Of a stretch of DNA of 64,000 nucleotides, positions 35,289 to 43,912 are shown one piece after another. The translations under genes were made by a program, and so were the position numbers. The notes beneath the pieces were generated by a model. That model made no database searches, was not told where the DNA came from, and worked only from the letters and a program-made list of their open reading frames with translations. The stretch comes from Lacihabitans sp. CCS-44. GTDB taxonomy: Bacteria; Bacteroidota; Bacteroidia; Cytophagales; Spirosomataceae. Each line of letters opens with the position of its first letter. Within the stretch, counting starts at the first letter, position 1. The stretch spans positions 1 to 64,000 of the forward strand of contig NZ_RJUE01000066.1 in the NCBI RefSeq assembly GCF_024343735.1. Reading direction: 5' to 3'.

Positions 35289-35978
35289 TTGAGCCCAAAC
35301 ACCTACCTAAAAAATATTGCATACGATTCTGTGGTTTTTGGTTTTTCTGGTGAAAAACTTAAAATCCTAGTCATGAAATACCACAACACCGATTTTTACG
35401 CACTTCCGGGTGGCTTTGTAAGGCTCAATGAAGACCTTAACACGGCCGTCAGGATAGGTTTAAAAGAGAGAACGGGGCTCGATAATATATTTCTGGAGCA
35501 GTTTTACACTTTCGGTAATGTGTCGAGATTTAAACCTGAAATCATGAAGCAGATTATGGAAGTAAATGGTGGAGTGAATGAAAACGTATGGATTCTTGAG
35601 AGATTTATTTCTGTGGCTTACTACGCACTTATCAATTATGACGACGTAGAACTCACCCCCGATGCTATTTCCGAATCTTGCGATTGGTATGACCTCGACA
35701 ACCTCCCAGAACTCATCTTTGATCATAAAGAAATAATAAGCAAGGCTCTTGCTACACTTAGAGCTAACCTCGAAACCAAACTCATGGGTGTAAATCTTCT
35801 ACCTCCTATGTTTACCATGAAAGACTTACAGAAAGTTTATGAAGCTATTTTAGACGAAAAACTTCACCGAGGGGCTTTCCAACGTAAAATACTGAGCATG
35901 AACTTGTTGAAACGCCATGAAAAGCAGTTCTCTGGTGCGGCTCATAAAGCACCTTTTTTGTATAGTTTTGAGAGATAA
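35289..35978 (+). CDS. Nudix-type transcriptional regulator (NrtR/AraR family)
   Basis: 229 residues. An N-terminal Nudix-like domain (about 1-150) joins a C-terminal winged helix (about 160-229; PPMFTMKDLQKVYEAILDEK, RGAFQRKILSMNLL). The Nudix box begins correctly (LPGGFVRLNEDL), but the catalytic REUxEE is replaced by IGLKER, so hydrolysis is unlikely and the domain probably senses a ligand. In Bacteroidota this family includes AraR (L-arabinose) and other sugar regulators. Start codon TTG. Confidence 0.87.
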   Translation: MSPNTYLKNIAYDSVVFGFSGEKLKILVMKYHNTDFYALPGGFVRLNEDLNTAVRIGLKERTGLDNIFLEQFYTFGNVSRFKPEIMKQIMEVNGGVNENVWILERFISVAYYALINYDDVELTPDAISESCDWYDLDNLPELIFDHKEIISKALATLRANLETKLMGVNLLPPMFTMKDLQKVYEAILDEKLHRGAFQRKILSMNLLKRHEKQFSGAAHKAPFLYSFER

Positions 35979-36001
35979 TCGGCCAAATATTCTACAAAAA
36001 G

Positions 36002-36118
36002 AACACAGATTAACACAGATTAGACACGGATTCTATTTTTCAAACAAATGGAATCAAAAGCATAAGGCAGTTTGTAATCACAAAAAAACGATTATATACG
36101 TGGCAAATCCTTAAAATC
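36002..36118. repeat. Dispersed intergenic repeat with short terminal repeats
   Basis: ACACAGATTA occurs twice in succession, followed by ACACGGATT. Near the other end lies AAAATCCGT, which can pair with ACGGATT. This resembles interspersed non-coding repeats known from Bacteroidota genomes and holds no frame. Confidence 0.5.
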
Positions 36119-36147
36119 CGTCCAGGCCGCCGTTTAGGTACCATAAC

Positions 36148-37323
36148 CTATATCTTAATAAAAATCTTCTTTTTATGCATCCACCAAAGTACAAGCCATT
36201 CTAGAAACAAAACCAAAGCACCACTAACCAGATGCTCATAATGTTCTCCGAAAATCTGAGCATAGTTTTTGCCCAAGTGAACTGGTAAATTATCCGAAAT
36301 AAAATAAACCAAAGTATGGGCTATCACGTAGGCGGCAATGGAATTTACGCCAATAATTTTCAAAAATTCGAACCATGAATTTCTGCCTTTTATTTCGACC
36401 AAAAAATAAAACAAAGAAAGCAACAAAAAACACCATCCTCCGCTAAATAGCACCCAAGTGGGTGTCCAGATACGCTTTACTGTTGGACAAATTCCTGAAA
36501 GATTAAGCAAAAAACCGATAACTAAAAGTGAAACTCCATAAATCAAGAATTGCCTCAATTTTTCTTTATTGCTTTTCTCAGATTTCAAGATATTTCCAGC
36601 AAAAAGTCCCAAAATCATAGTACCAAGCGTGGGAATGAAACTCAAAGTCACATAACCACCTCTGTTAAATGTATATGGTTTTTCTCTCGGAAAAAGATTC
36701 AGAAACCAAGTATCAAATGCCGCTGCAAGATTAGTGAATTTGTTCCAATGAGCAGCAAAACCACTTAAATACGGCTGCGGTTGGCCATCTTCACCCAACA
36801 AATAAAAATCAACCTTGGGAGGCGTGTAAAGTGCAAAAGCCAACCAATAACCCACCAAAATTACCGCAAAACTAACCCACTGCATTTTGGGTTTCAGAAA
36901 ACCGATTAGGAATAGAATAGTATAGCCCAAACCAATCTGAGTCAAAGTATCTTCAAATGTCCAATTGGTCATGACCCTACCAGTTGACCTCAGAAATACA
37001 CCCAACAAAATAAGAATAAGCGACCGCTTCAGTGTATGCAGCAAAAGTGACTTAAAATTAGCACCTTTGGCCATTCTACTGGCTATAGAAAAAGGCAAAG
37101 CCACCCCCACCAAAAAACTAAATGAAGGCTGAATGAGATCGTGAAGTGAGCAACCCACCCACTCTACATGTGATTGATGGAAAGCCAGAAAACTCCAAAA
37201 TTTACTATCGGGAATGGCTTCGGAGACTTTTGAAAACTCAAGTACTTCGGCCATCATTAGGAACATCACAAAGCCACGATATATATCAACGGCGTGATTT
37301 CTTTGGGTTGAGGTTTGATTCAT
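36148..37323 (-). CDS. DUF5009/NagX-like acyltransferase family membrane protein
   Basis: 391 residues with about ten membrane helices. The N-terminal NHAVDIYRGFVMFLM, LIQPSFSFLVGVALPFSI and LILLGVFLRS are typical of the heparan-alpha-glucosaminide N-acetyltransferase-like group. Relatives transfer acetyl groups to amino sugars or are linked to sugar uptake; this one's substrate is unknown. ATTCAACC lies exactly 15 nt before the ATG. Confidence 0.85.
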   Translation of the reverse strand: MNQTSTQRNHAVDIYRGFVMFLMMAEVLEFSKVSEAIPDSKFWSFLAFHQSHVEWVGCSLHDLIQPSFSFLVGVALPFSIASRMAKGANFKSLLLHTLKRSLILILLGVFLRSTGRVMTNWTFEDTLTQIGLGYTILFLIGFLKPKMQWVSFAVILVGYWLAFALYTPPKVDFYLLGEDGQPQPYLSGFAAHWNKFTNLAAAFDTWFLNLFPREKPYTFNRGGYVTLSFIPTLGTMILGLFAGNILKSEKSNKEKLRQFLIYGVSLLVIGFLLNLSGICPTVKRIWTPTWVLFSGGWCFLLLSLFYFLVEIKGRNSWFEFLKIIGVNSIAAYVIAHTLVYFISDNLPVHLGKNYAQIFGEHYEHLVSGALVLFLEWLVLWWMHKKKIFIKI

Positions 37324-37338
37324 TTTAAGATTTTTTAG

Positions 37339-37346
37339 GGTTGAAT
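37339..37346 (-). promoter_or_regulatory. ATTCAACC leader motif, NagX-like gene
   Basis: ATTCAACC on the minus strand with 15 nt to the ATG at 37323. The same motif and spacing occur before three genes of the 51-57 kb operon. Confidence 0.45.
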
Positions 37347-37372
37347 TGTTAGTAAAAATAATATCGAATCGG

Positions 37373-38290
37373 CTATAATTCTATTTTTTGACCCGTTTCT
37401 ACCCAAGCAAATCCTTTCATCTTCAAATCTTTTCTCTCTTTTGAATTGGGTTGTAAAATAGGATTGGTGTGATTCAGGTGAATAAATTTCACCTTATTCT
37501 TTTCATTTTTTGGCAACTCTGATAGCAATTCTACGGTTTCCGTAATAAACGGATGCGGAACTTCGCTCATCGGTCTGGCAATTTCTCCATCCTTATAAAA
37601 CGTTCCATCTAAAAGTAGGACATCATTCTCTTTTACAACTTCAAGTAACTTTCTATCCCACTTTTGCCATTTGTCTATGTCGGGAATGAATATCAGACTT
37701 TTATCTTTTGTAATGATTTTATAACCAACAGTTTCTGAAAATTCGTCGCGGTGCGGCACTCGGAAAGGCATTACTTTTAATCTCTCATTTAAAACAATAA
37801 CTTCAGCTTCCTCCATTCTACGAATCCCGACATTTTGAATATTCACCAACTGACTCCAAGGGCCATTATTTTCGAGAAAATCTTTCATTTTAGGCATTGC
37901 AAAAACCTTTACTTTACTACTTCCCATCACTTCTCGGCCCAAATGCATCAAACCCGTGTAGTGACCAATATGAGCATGGGTGAGAAAAATACCATCCAAA
38001 GGTGTTGAACTTCCTGTATGGTTATTGAGCAAATGAAGTTGCTCTGGGAAATCCGGAGTAGCATCGAAAATCCATTTTTGCTTAGATATGGGATCAATCA
38101 AAGCAAGTGAGGAAACACCTTCGTGAGGTATTTTATTTTCCCAAACCGATTTGCAACATTCCTTTTTACATCCAGCTTGTGGAAATCCGCCATCCTGAGC
38201 CGTTCCAAGAACCAAAATATAGGGTTTCTGTGCTGAAACCTCTTGGTTCGCAAAAATGAAAAAGATGATAATTTGCAGAATTAATCGCAT
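37373..38290 (-). CDS. Exported PqqB-like metallo-beta-lactamase-fold hydrolase
   Basis: 305 residues with a Sec signal peptide (ending SAQ). LGTAQDGGFPQAGCKKECCKS is the PqqB-type opening with its Cys cluster. The metal motif is THAHIGHYTG (HxHxGH, Gly in place of the usual Asp), with further ligands in PHRDEF, PDIDKW and LNHTNP. No other pqq genes occur here, so PQQ synthesis is doubtful; a periplasmic hydrolase of unknown substrate is more likely. Confidence 0.85.
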   Translation of the reverse strand: MRLILQIIIFFIFANQEVSAQKPYILVLGTAQDGGFPQAGCKKECCKSVWENKIPHEGVSSLALIDPISKQKWIFDATPDFPEQLHLLNNHTGSSTPLDGIFLTHAHIGHYTGLMHLGREVMGSSKVKVFAMPKMKDFLENNGPWSQLVNIQNVGIRRMEEAEVIVLNERLKVMPFRVPHRDEFSETVGYKIITKDKSLIFIPDIDKWQKWDRKLLEVVKENDVLLLDGTFYKDGEIARPMSEVPHPFITETVELLSELPKNEKNKVKFIHLNHTNPILQPNSKERKDLKMKGFAWVETGQKIEL

Positions 38291-38367
38291 CCAATTGAAT
38301 TTAATGTCAAATTAGAATAATTTTTCAAGAAAAAACCCTTAAAATTGTTGAAACCTTCAAACGAACT

Positions 38368-39690
38368 ATGAAACGACTTCTATTTATCTTATTTTCTTTT
38401 GTTTTCATTCCTTCTTTTTCTCAAAAAATCCTTTCCGAAAAAGAAAGAGCAGCAGTGGTTGACGAAATTCTGGAAGACAGAATGACCAATCTTTTACCCA
38501 AATTGATGCGAAAAGCTGGTATCGACATGTGGATCATCATCGGTAGAGAATACAACGAGGACCCTGTCATGAAAACTATGCTTCCATCGGTTTGGCTTTC
38601 AGCTCGTCGGAGAACCATCATGGTTTTTATGGACAAAGGCGAAAAAGAAGGTGTGGAACGTTTGGCCATAGCAAGATATGACGTCGGAAATTTGCTCAAA
38701 GGTGAATGGGACCTCAACACCAACCCCGACCAATGGGATGCCTTGGTAAAACTCATAAAAGAGCGTGACCCGAAGAAAATTGGACTAAATTTCTCGAAAT
38801 ATTATGCTCACGCAGATGGATTGACCTTTACAGAACATTCAGAATTCCTCAAGAAATTACCTTCGGAGTATCATTCAAAAATAATTTCAGCATCAGATTT
38901 GGCCGTAAATTGGCTTGAAACCCGCACGGAAAGAGAAATGGTGATTTACCAGCAAATTTGTAAAATTTCGCATGAAATAATAGCCGAGGCCTTTTCTGAC
39001 AAAGTGATACAACCAGGAGTAACCACCACCGACGATGTGGTTTGGTGGATGCGACAAAAAGTGACCGACTTGGGTTTAGAAACGTGGTTTCACCCTACAG
39101 TGGATGTACAAAGATACGACCCTGAGAACTTTGACCACCTAAGAACATTCTCAAAAAGACCTGAAAAACAAGTTATTATGCCAGGTGATTTACTTCATTG
39201 CGATTTTGGCATAACCTATTTACGTTTAAACACTGACCAGCAGCAACATGCCTACATTTTGAAACCTAGTGAAACCAAAATTCCTGACCATTTGGTGAAG
39301 GCTTTTGCTCAAGGCAACAGACTGCAAGAGTGCCTAACAGAAAACTTCAAAGCTGGAAAAACAGGAAATGAAATATTGGCTGATGCTTTGGCTCAATCCA
39401 AAAAAGAGGGAATAAACGGCACAATTTACACCCATCCGATTGGTAACCATGGACATGCCGCTGGCCCAACCATAGGCATGTGGGATAACCAAGGCAAAAC
39501 CATCGGGCCGGGGGACTATCCACTAAACCCAAATACAGCCTATTCTATTGAACTTAATGCTGCAGTCCAGATACCAGAATGGAAAAAGACCGTAAGAATC
39601 ATGCTGGAGGAAGACGGTTTTTTTGACGAAAAAGGGAATTTCAGATACATTGATGGCAGACAAAAAGAGATTTATATGATTCCGAGATAA
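38368..39690 (+). CDS. M24 family metallopeptidase (Xaa-Pro aminopeptidase-like), exported
   Basis: 440 residues with a Sec signal peptide (1-19). The creatinase-type N-terminal domain is followed by a pita-bread catalytic domain whose metal ligands are visible: Asp pair in LHCDFGITYLRLNTDQQ, His in HPIGNHGHAAGP, Glu in YSIELNAAV and VRIMLEEDG. It removes N-terminal residues before proline. The next gene follows by 28 bases and is probably cotranscribed. Confidence 0.88.
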   Translation: MKRLLFILFSFVFIPSFSQKILSEKERAAVVDEILEDRMTNLLPKLMRKAGIDMWIIIGREYNEDPVMKTMLPSVWLSARRRTIMVFMDKGEKEGVERLAIARYDVGNLLKGEWDLNTNPDQWDALVKLIKERDPKKIGLNFSKYYAHADGLTFTEHSEFLKKLPSEYHSKIISASDLAVNWLETRTEREMVIYQQICKISHEIIAEAFSDKVIQPGVTTTDDVVWWMRQKVTDLGLETWFHPTVDVQRYDPENFDHLRTFSKRPEKQVIMPGDLLHCDFGITYLRLNTDQQQHAYILKPSETKIPDHLVKAFAQGNRLQECLTENFKAGKTGNEILADALAQSKKEGINGTIYTHPIGNHGHAAGPTIGMWDNQGKTIGPGDYPLNPNTAYSIELNAAVQIPEWKKTVRIMLEEDGFFDEKGNFRYIDGRQKEIYMIPR

Positions 39691-39718
39691 TTAATTAATA
39701 CCTAAAGATATTCAACCC

Positions 39719-40636
39719 ATGGAAAGAAGAGATTTTTTAAAAAATGCAGGACTTGGTTCGGCTGCGATTGTTTTACCAAAGCCTGTTATTCAAGCCGAAA
39801 CCAACTTAAAACCACGAATAAAACTCAGTGTGTCGAGTTATTCCTATTGGCATTTTAAGGGTGATAAGTTTCCGATAGAAAAAGTGATAGACGATGCTGC
39901 CCGAATGGGTTTGGATGGGATAGACATTTTGCACCGACAAATGGAAGGGGAAGACAATACGTACATCCAAAAAATTAAGCGTCATGCATTCGAAAATGGC
40001 ATAGCACTTACTTGTTTGTCAGTTCATCAGGGTTTTGTGTATCCTGATTCCACCGAACGAAAAAAACACGTCGACCATACCCTTCATTGCATAGAATTGG
40101 CCGCCAAAATGGGCATTCCCTGCTTGCGACTAAATACTGGTAGATGGAACACTATAAAGTCTTTTGATGATTTCATGAAAGCTCGAGGAATAGAACCAGC
40201 CATGCCGGGCTATACCGAAGATGATGCTTTTGGTTGGTGTATAGATGGCGTGACCCAGTGTGTAAAAAAAGCGGAAGAATTGGGCGTTTTGTTGGCTCTA
40301 GAAAATCATTGGGGACTTGCCGCTACCCCACAAGGAATGATTAGAATCCACAAAGCCATCAATTCGCCATGGTTACAATTGTTGATGGATACGGGCAATT
40401 TCTTGGAAGATCCTTACGATAAACTCGAAATGATAGCCAAAGATACCTGTTTTGTTCAAGCCAAAACCTATTACGGTGGTGGAGTATGGTATAGTCTGGA
40501 TTTGGATTATGAAAGAATCGTAAAAATACTCAACAAGGTCAATTACCAAGGCTATATTTCCATCGAATTTGAAGGTAACGAAGCTGCAGAATCTGGTGTT
40601 AGAAAAAGTGTAGAAATGTTGAGGAAGTATATTTAG
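39719..40636 (+). CDS. Tat-exported sugar phosphate isomerase/epimerase family protein
   Basis: 305 residues. MERRDFLKNAGLGSAAIVLP is a twin-arginine signal (RRDFLK), which implies export after folding. The body is a xylose-isomerase-like TIM barrel: GLDGIDILHRQ, LLALENHWGL, LMDTGNFLEDP (metal Asp) and YISIEFEGNE (metal Glu). Family members epimerise or isomerise keto sugars or inositols; this substrate is unknown. ATTCAACC lies one base before the ATG. Confidence 0.87.
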   Translation: MERRDFLKNAGLGSAAIVLPKPVIQAETNLKPRIKLSVSSYSYWHFKGDKFPIEKVIDDAARMGLDGIDILHRQMEGEDNTYIQKIKRHAFENGIALTCLSVHQGFVYPDSTERKKHVDHTLHCIELAAKMGIPCLRLNTGRWNTIKSFDDFMKARGIEPAMPGYTEDDAFGWCIDGVTQCVKKAEELGVLLALENHWGLAATPQGMIRIHKAINSPWLQLLMDTGNFLEDPYDKLEMIAKDTCFVQAKTYYGGGVWYSLDLDYERIVKILNKVNYQGYISIEFEGNEAAESGVRKSVEMLRKYI

Positions 40637-40660
40637 AATTCAGAATTAAATGCTGCGAAT

Positions 40661-40710
40661 GCACGAATGATTTTTTCAAAAAATTAATAATCAAAACCTT
40701 AAATTCGTGC
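40661..40710. repeat. Short dispersed repeat with inverted ends
   Basis: GCACGAAT (40661-40668) and ATTCGTGC (40703-40710) form the ends of an AT-rich stretch between two convergent genes. This type of element is repeated in Bacteroidota genomes and may also act as a terminator. Confidence 0.5.
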
Positions 40711-40725
40711 ACTCCTGGCAAATTC

Positions 40726-41298
40726 TTAAAACTCTATCGGAATAGTCACTGCTGTTTTATCCCAACCGATATGCATATCAGTTCCTTTGGTTTCGCTTTT
40801 GGTAAATACTATGGAAAGATTTTCTAGGCTCTCATTTAAGGCTTTCGTTTTAACCTTAAATCGCATTACATCTTTGGCTTCCTTGTAGTCATAATCGCCC
40901 CAAATATCAGTTTCAGAGTTTAAGATAATGGTCCATTCGTCAGCTGTTGGAATTGCAAAAAGACTGTAAACGCCTGCTTTTACTTTTTTGCCATCAATTT
41001 TTACATCTTTAAAAAATTTGATTTCGGTAGCCTCATTAGCTCCAAAACGCCAAACTTTGTCATAAGGCACCAACTTTGCACCAAAAACTTCACGGTCTTT
41101 CTTGGCTGGTCGAGAATACGTAACTCTTACAAATGCTTCTTTACCCACCTTTTCTGGGGCAAATTTGATGTCGTGGGCAAAATTGTCTGGATAATAGGCC
41201 ATATCCATTGGGCTTTTATCAAGGCCTCTGAATTTTTGGGCTTGGGTATTTAAAAGAAATGCAAACGAGCATACCAAAAGAATAAGGTGTCTTTTCAT
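40726..41298 (-). CDS. DUF2911 domain exported protein
   Basis: 190 residues. A Sec signal peptide ends at LNTQAQ. The domain has RVTYSRPAKKDREVFG, KVWRFGANEATEIKFFKDV and GVYSLFAIPTADEWTIILN, as in DUF2911 proteins of Bacteroidota, which have no assigned function. The ATG at 41298 is used; a TTG at 41319 is possible. Confidence 0.87.
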   Translation of the reverse strand: MKRHLILLVCSFAFLLNTQAQKFRGLDKSPMDMAYYPDNFAHDIKFAPEKVGKEAFVRVTYSRPAKKDREVFGAKLVPYDKVWRFGANEATEIKFFKDVKIDGKKVKAGVYSLFAIPTADEWTIILNSETDIWGDYDYKEAKDVMRFKVKTKALNESLENLSIVFTKSETKGTDMHIGWDKTAVTIPIEF

Positions 41299-41450
41299 GT
41301 TATTTTTTTTATTATTCAAATATCAGAAATTTCAGCGAAATAACTGATTTAGGCGAAACAATCTGCAAAAAGAATTGACAACGACAGAAATACTAATCAA
41401 CGTTTTTTTCTTAATTTGAAGTCAATAATAAAACAAGCTCAAAAACCGCT

Positions 41451-41704
41451 ATGAAAGAAAATAAGGAATTTACGAAATTGAATTTGGAAGAATTGAAGAA
41501 AAAGGAAAGGCCCTCAGCATTGCTTTTCAGGTGATAATAGGAATGGTAATTGTCATGGTTATAGTTGGCATTTATATCACTATTAAACAAGGCCCAGGGG
41601 TTTTTCTTTTTTTACCACTTGCATTTACTCCTATAATTACTACCAATTATATGAATTTGAAAAAAATACGACTAATGATAAAAGAAAAAGAACAAAGCCT
41701 TTAA
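41451..41704 (+). pseudogene. Small membrane protein gene split by a -1 frameshift
   Basis: From ATG 41451 the frame reads MKENKEFTKLNLEELKKKE and then meets TGA at 41532-41534. In the -1 frame the product continues KALSIAFQVIIGMVIVMV, a second hydrophobic stretch and a charged tail to TAA at 41702-41704. Joined, this is a typical small two-helix Bacteroidota membrane protein of about 84 residues. The shift lies in the A/G-rich AAGAAAAAGGAAAGG (41496-41510). It could be a mutation, a sequencing error or programmed slippage. Its stop overlaps that of the convergent deoR-type gene. The rest of 41320-41450 shows nothing else. Confidence 0.78.
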
Positions 41705-42444
41705 ATAAATTTTACGCCTTTTGATTCGTAGATTTCTTTCAAACTGGGTTGGATCTGAGCATCTGTAATTATATTCTTCACAAAAGAGATTTCCGCAAAG
41801 GGCAAATACTTGTCTTTTTCAAATTTTGAAGAGTCACATAAGAAATAGACCGTTTTTGCATTATTGGTCATGGCCAATGTCATTTCTGTCTCGTTTTCTG
41901 AGTTTGCACTTAGGCCATTTGCAATCGAAATTCCATCAACTCCCACAAAGGCTAAGTCAGCTTTGTATCTCAAAATATGTTCTACAGCTATTTTACCATG
42001 AGCCGCCTGTCTATCGGCATCTATTTCACCACCCGCAAAGTTCACATGCACTTCGGAGCCTAAAAGTTCATTTACAATTGGCAATGAATTGGTTACGATC
42101 CTTATTTTTTTATTCTTAATGTATTGACAAATCCTAAAAACCGTACTTCCACAGTCCAAAAACACAACATCGCCTTCTTGAATAAGGCTTGCGGCCTTTT
42201 TGCATATTTCGTCTTTGGCTTCTGTATTGACTTCTGCTTTTTGAGAAAACGCGACTTTGGTTAATCCAATCTTTACAGCCCCACCATGCGTACGAAGCAA
42301 TAGATTTTCGTTGGCCAAAATGTTCAAATCTCGCCTAACAGTAATTTCAGAAATGCCCAATTCAAGTGCCAAATCTGGAACTTCCACTGAATCATTTGCG
42401 TCTAAAATCTCTAAAATTTTGTACTTCCTGAGTTGAAAATTCAT
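41701..42444 (-). CDS. DeoR/GlpR family transcriptional regulator
   Basis: 247 residues. The N-terminal DeoR winged helix (about 1-60: YKILEILDANDSVEV, ISEITVRRDLNIL, RTHGGAV) precedes a sugar-phosphate sensor domain with VFLDCGSTVFRICQYI and DLAFVGVDGIS. Such regulators repress sugar genes and respond to phosphorylated sugars. It is divergent from nudK, and the shared 53-bp region holds both promoters and three AATAATCA boxes. Confidence 0.9.
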   Translation of the reverse strand: MNFQLRKYKILEILDANDSVEVPDLALELGISEITVRRDLNILANENLLLRTHGGAVKIGLTKVAFSQKAEVNTEAKDEICKKAASLIQEGDVVFLDCGSTVFRICQYIKNKKIRIVTNSLPIVNELLGSEVHVNFAGGEIDADRQAAHGKIAVEHILRYKADLAFVGVDGISIANGLSANSENETEMTLAMTNNAKTVYFLCDSSKFEKDKYLPFAEISFVKNIITDAQIQPSLKEIYESKGVKFI

Positions 42445-42453
42445 ATCATTTTG

Positions 42454-42461
42454 TATATTTG
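42454..42461 (+). promoter_or_regulatory. -7 promoter box for nudK
   Basis: TATATTTG on the plus strand with GTTG 18 nt upstream (42432-42435). Expected transcription start about 42468, at the first AATAATCA box. Confidence 0.55.
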
Positions 42462-42463
42462 TT

Positions 42464-42471
42464 CAAAAATA
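42464..42471 (-). promoter_or_regulatory. -7 promoter box for the deoR-type gene
   Basis: TATTTTTG on the minus strand, 19 nt before the ATG at 42444. It overlaps the first AATAATCA box, which suggests autoregulation. Confidence 0.6.
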
Positions 42472-42495
42472 ATCAATAATAATCATAAATAATCA
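42468..42495. promoter_or_regulatory. Triple AATAATCA direct repeat, candidate DeoR operator
   Basis: AATAATCA at 42468-42475, 42478-42485 and 42488-42495, each exactly 10 bp from the next and so on one face of the helix. It covers the deoR -7 box and the nudK leader. Confidence 0.55.
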
Positions 42496-42497
42496 AA

Positions 42498-43067
42498 ATG
42501 AATATAAAAAATATTAAAACCGAAGTACTTTCTGACAATTGGTACACATTAAGAAAAGTGACTTTTGAACATCAAATGAAATCTGGCGAATGGGTAACAC
42601 AAAGCCGTGAAGCATATGACAGAGGCAACGGAGCGGTAATTCTTCTATATAATCCAGAACAAAAAACGGTGATTCTTACTAAACAATTCAGAATGCCAAC
42701 CTACCTCAACGGCAATGCAGATGGCATGCTCATAGAGGCCTGTGCGGGATTACTGGACGCCGACAATCCTGAAGATTGCATAAAAAGAGAAACCGAAGAA
42801 GAAACTGGATTCAAGGTAACCGATGTAAAAAAAGTATTTGAAGTATATATGTCACCAGGTTCTGTGACTGAAATCCTCTACTTTTTTGTGGCTGAATATT
42901 CTAAAGATTTACAAGTAAATGATGGCGGCGGGGTAGATAACGAAAATATTGAGGTGTTAGAATTATATTTTCAGGAAGCCATGAAAATGATAAAAACTGG
43001 AGAAATTAAAGACGCCAAAACCATTATGCTTTTGCAATATGTTTTTATAGAAGGTTTGGTTTGCTAA
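42498..43067 (+). CDS. nudK: Nudix hydrolase, GDP-mannose pyrophosphatase (NudK-like)
   Basis: 189 residues, the family length. The Nudix box is [23 protein letters not shown] with the catalytic RETEEE intact, preceded by [23 protein letters not shown] and followed by [17 protein letters not shown] as in NudK. These enzymes split GDP-mannose or other sugar nucleotides into the sugar phosphate and nucleoside monophosphate. The pairing with a DeoR regulator suggests control by a sugar phosphate. Confidence 0.88.
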   Translation: MNIKNIKTEVLSDNWYTLRKVTFEHQMKSGEWVTQSREAYDRGNGAVILLYNPEQKTVILTKQFRMPTYLNGNADGMLIEACAGLLDADNPEDCIKRETEEETGFKVTDVKKVFEVYMSPGSVTEILYFFVAEYSKDLQVNDGGGVDNENIEVLELYFQEAMKMIKTGEIKDAKTIMLLQYVFIEGLVC

Positions 43068-43135
43068 TTTGGCAATGTGCTAATTTGTTAATGTGCTAAT
43101 GTAACAATTTTTCAATTTGATAATATGTTAATTGG
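43058..43135. repeat. 16-bp imperfect tandem repeat
   Basis: Five imperfect 16-bp units in a row (43058, 43074, 43090, 43106 and 43122), consensus near AATGTGCTAATTTGTT. The first unit includes the nudK stop codon. Nothing else is recognisable in the 313-bp gap to 43381. Confidence 0.7.
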
Positions 43136-43381
43136 GCGATTAAAGAATGTTTGGTTGAATGGAAGCATTTATGAAATAAATAAGCATACCACCTTGTAAT
43201 CAAATGATAATAAAACACTTAATATAAAATATATTAAAGTATTAAGAACGTCAAAATGTTGAAACCAAAAACTACAGAATGAGTTTTTTGCTCTTCTCAC
43301 TCTTTGCAATTCTAAAAAATACTTATATTATTTCCAAACCCAGAAATTGCTCGTATTTTTACTTTTATTCAAAAAATATCA

Positions 43382-43750
43382 ATGAGCAAAAAAATAATAT
43401 TTACAGAAAAAGCCCCAGCGGCTATTGGTCCTTACTCACAAGCCGTATTGGCAGGAAATACACTTTATGTTTCGGGGCAAATCGCTTTGGATTTGGCACC
43501 ATTAGGCGACATAGAAGCTGAAACACAGCGAATCATGGAAAATCTAGGTCATATCTTGGCCGAAGCTGAAATGGATTATACCAACGTAGTAAAATCGAGT
43601 ATTTTTCTAAAAAATATGGATGATTTCGCTATTGTAAATGAAGTTTATGGCAGTTTTTATCCAGAAAACCCTCCTGCCAGAGAAACCGTACAAGTGGCTA
43701 AACTGCCCAAAGATGTAAACGTGGAAATATCAGTTATTGCAGTAAAATAA
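43382..43750 (+). CDS. ridA: RidA family reactive intermediate deaminase
   Basis: 122 residues, full length. It opens KAPAAIGPYSQAV and contains YVSGQIALD, the catalytic Arg in PPARETVQVAKLP and the C-terminal VEISVIAV. RidA hydrolyses 2-aminoacrylate and related enamines released by pyridoxal enzymes. It forms homotrimers in the cytoplasm. A hairpin terminator follows directly. Confidence 0.93.
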   Translation: MSKKIIFTEKAPAAIGPYSQAVLAGNTLYVSGQIALDLAPLGDIEAETQRIMENLGHILAEAEMDYTNVVKSSIFLKNMDDFAIVNEVYGSFYPENPPARETVQVAKLPKDVNVEISVIAVK

Positions 43751-43754
43751 AAAA

Positions 43755-43774
43755 CCTCCCGATTGCTCAGGAGG
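43755..43774 (+). terminator. Hairpin terminator of ridA
   Basis: CCTCC (43755-43759) pairs with GGAGG (43770-43774). The T-run after it is weak (CTATGTTT). The left arm CCTCCCGATTG is the same as in the hairpin at 2852. Confidence 0.65.
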
Positions 43775-43912
43775 CTATGTTTAAGGTCGAGATTGATCGT
43801 TCATTAAGGTTAAATAGCACGACAAAATTATGACAAATTCAAGAAAAAGTATAATTTTCGTTTAAAAAATTTCAAGAAATTTTACATCTATCTCATAATC
43901 AACCATTAAAAA

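Noticed and set aside
37373-38290. Evidence for PQQ synthesis (pqqB)
   Set aside because: The protein is PqqB-like but exported, and no pqqA, C, D or E genes are visible, so the gene symbol was not used.
36002-40710. Insertion sequence or transposon ends at the dispersed repeats
   Set aside because: No transposase frame and no long terminal inverted repeats; only short non-coding repeats are present.
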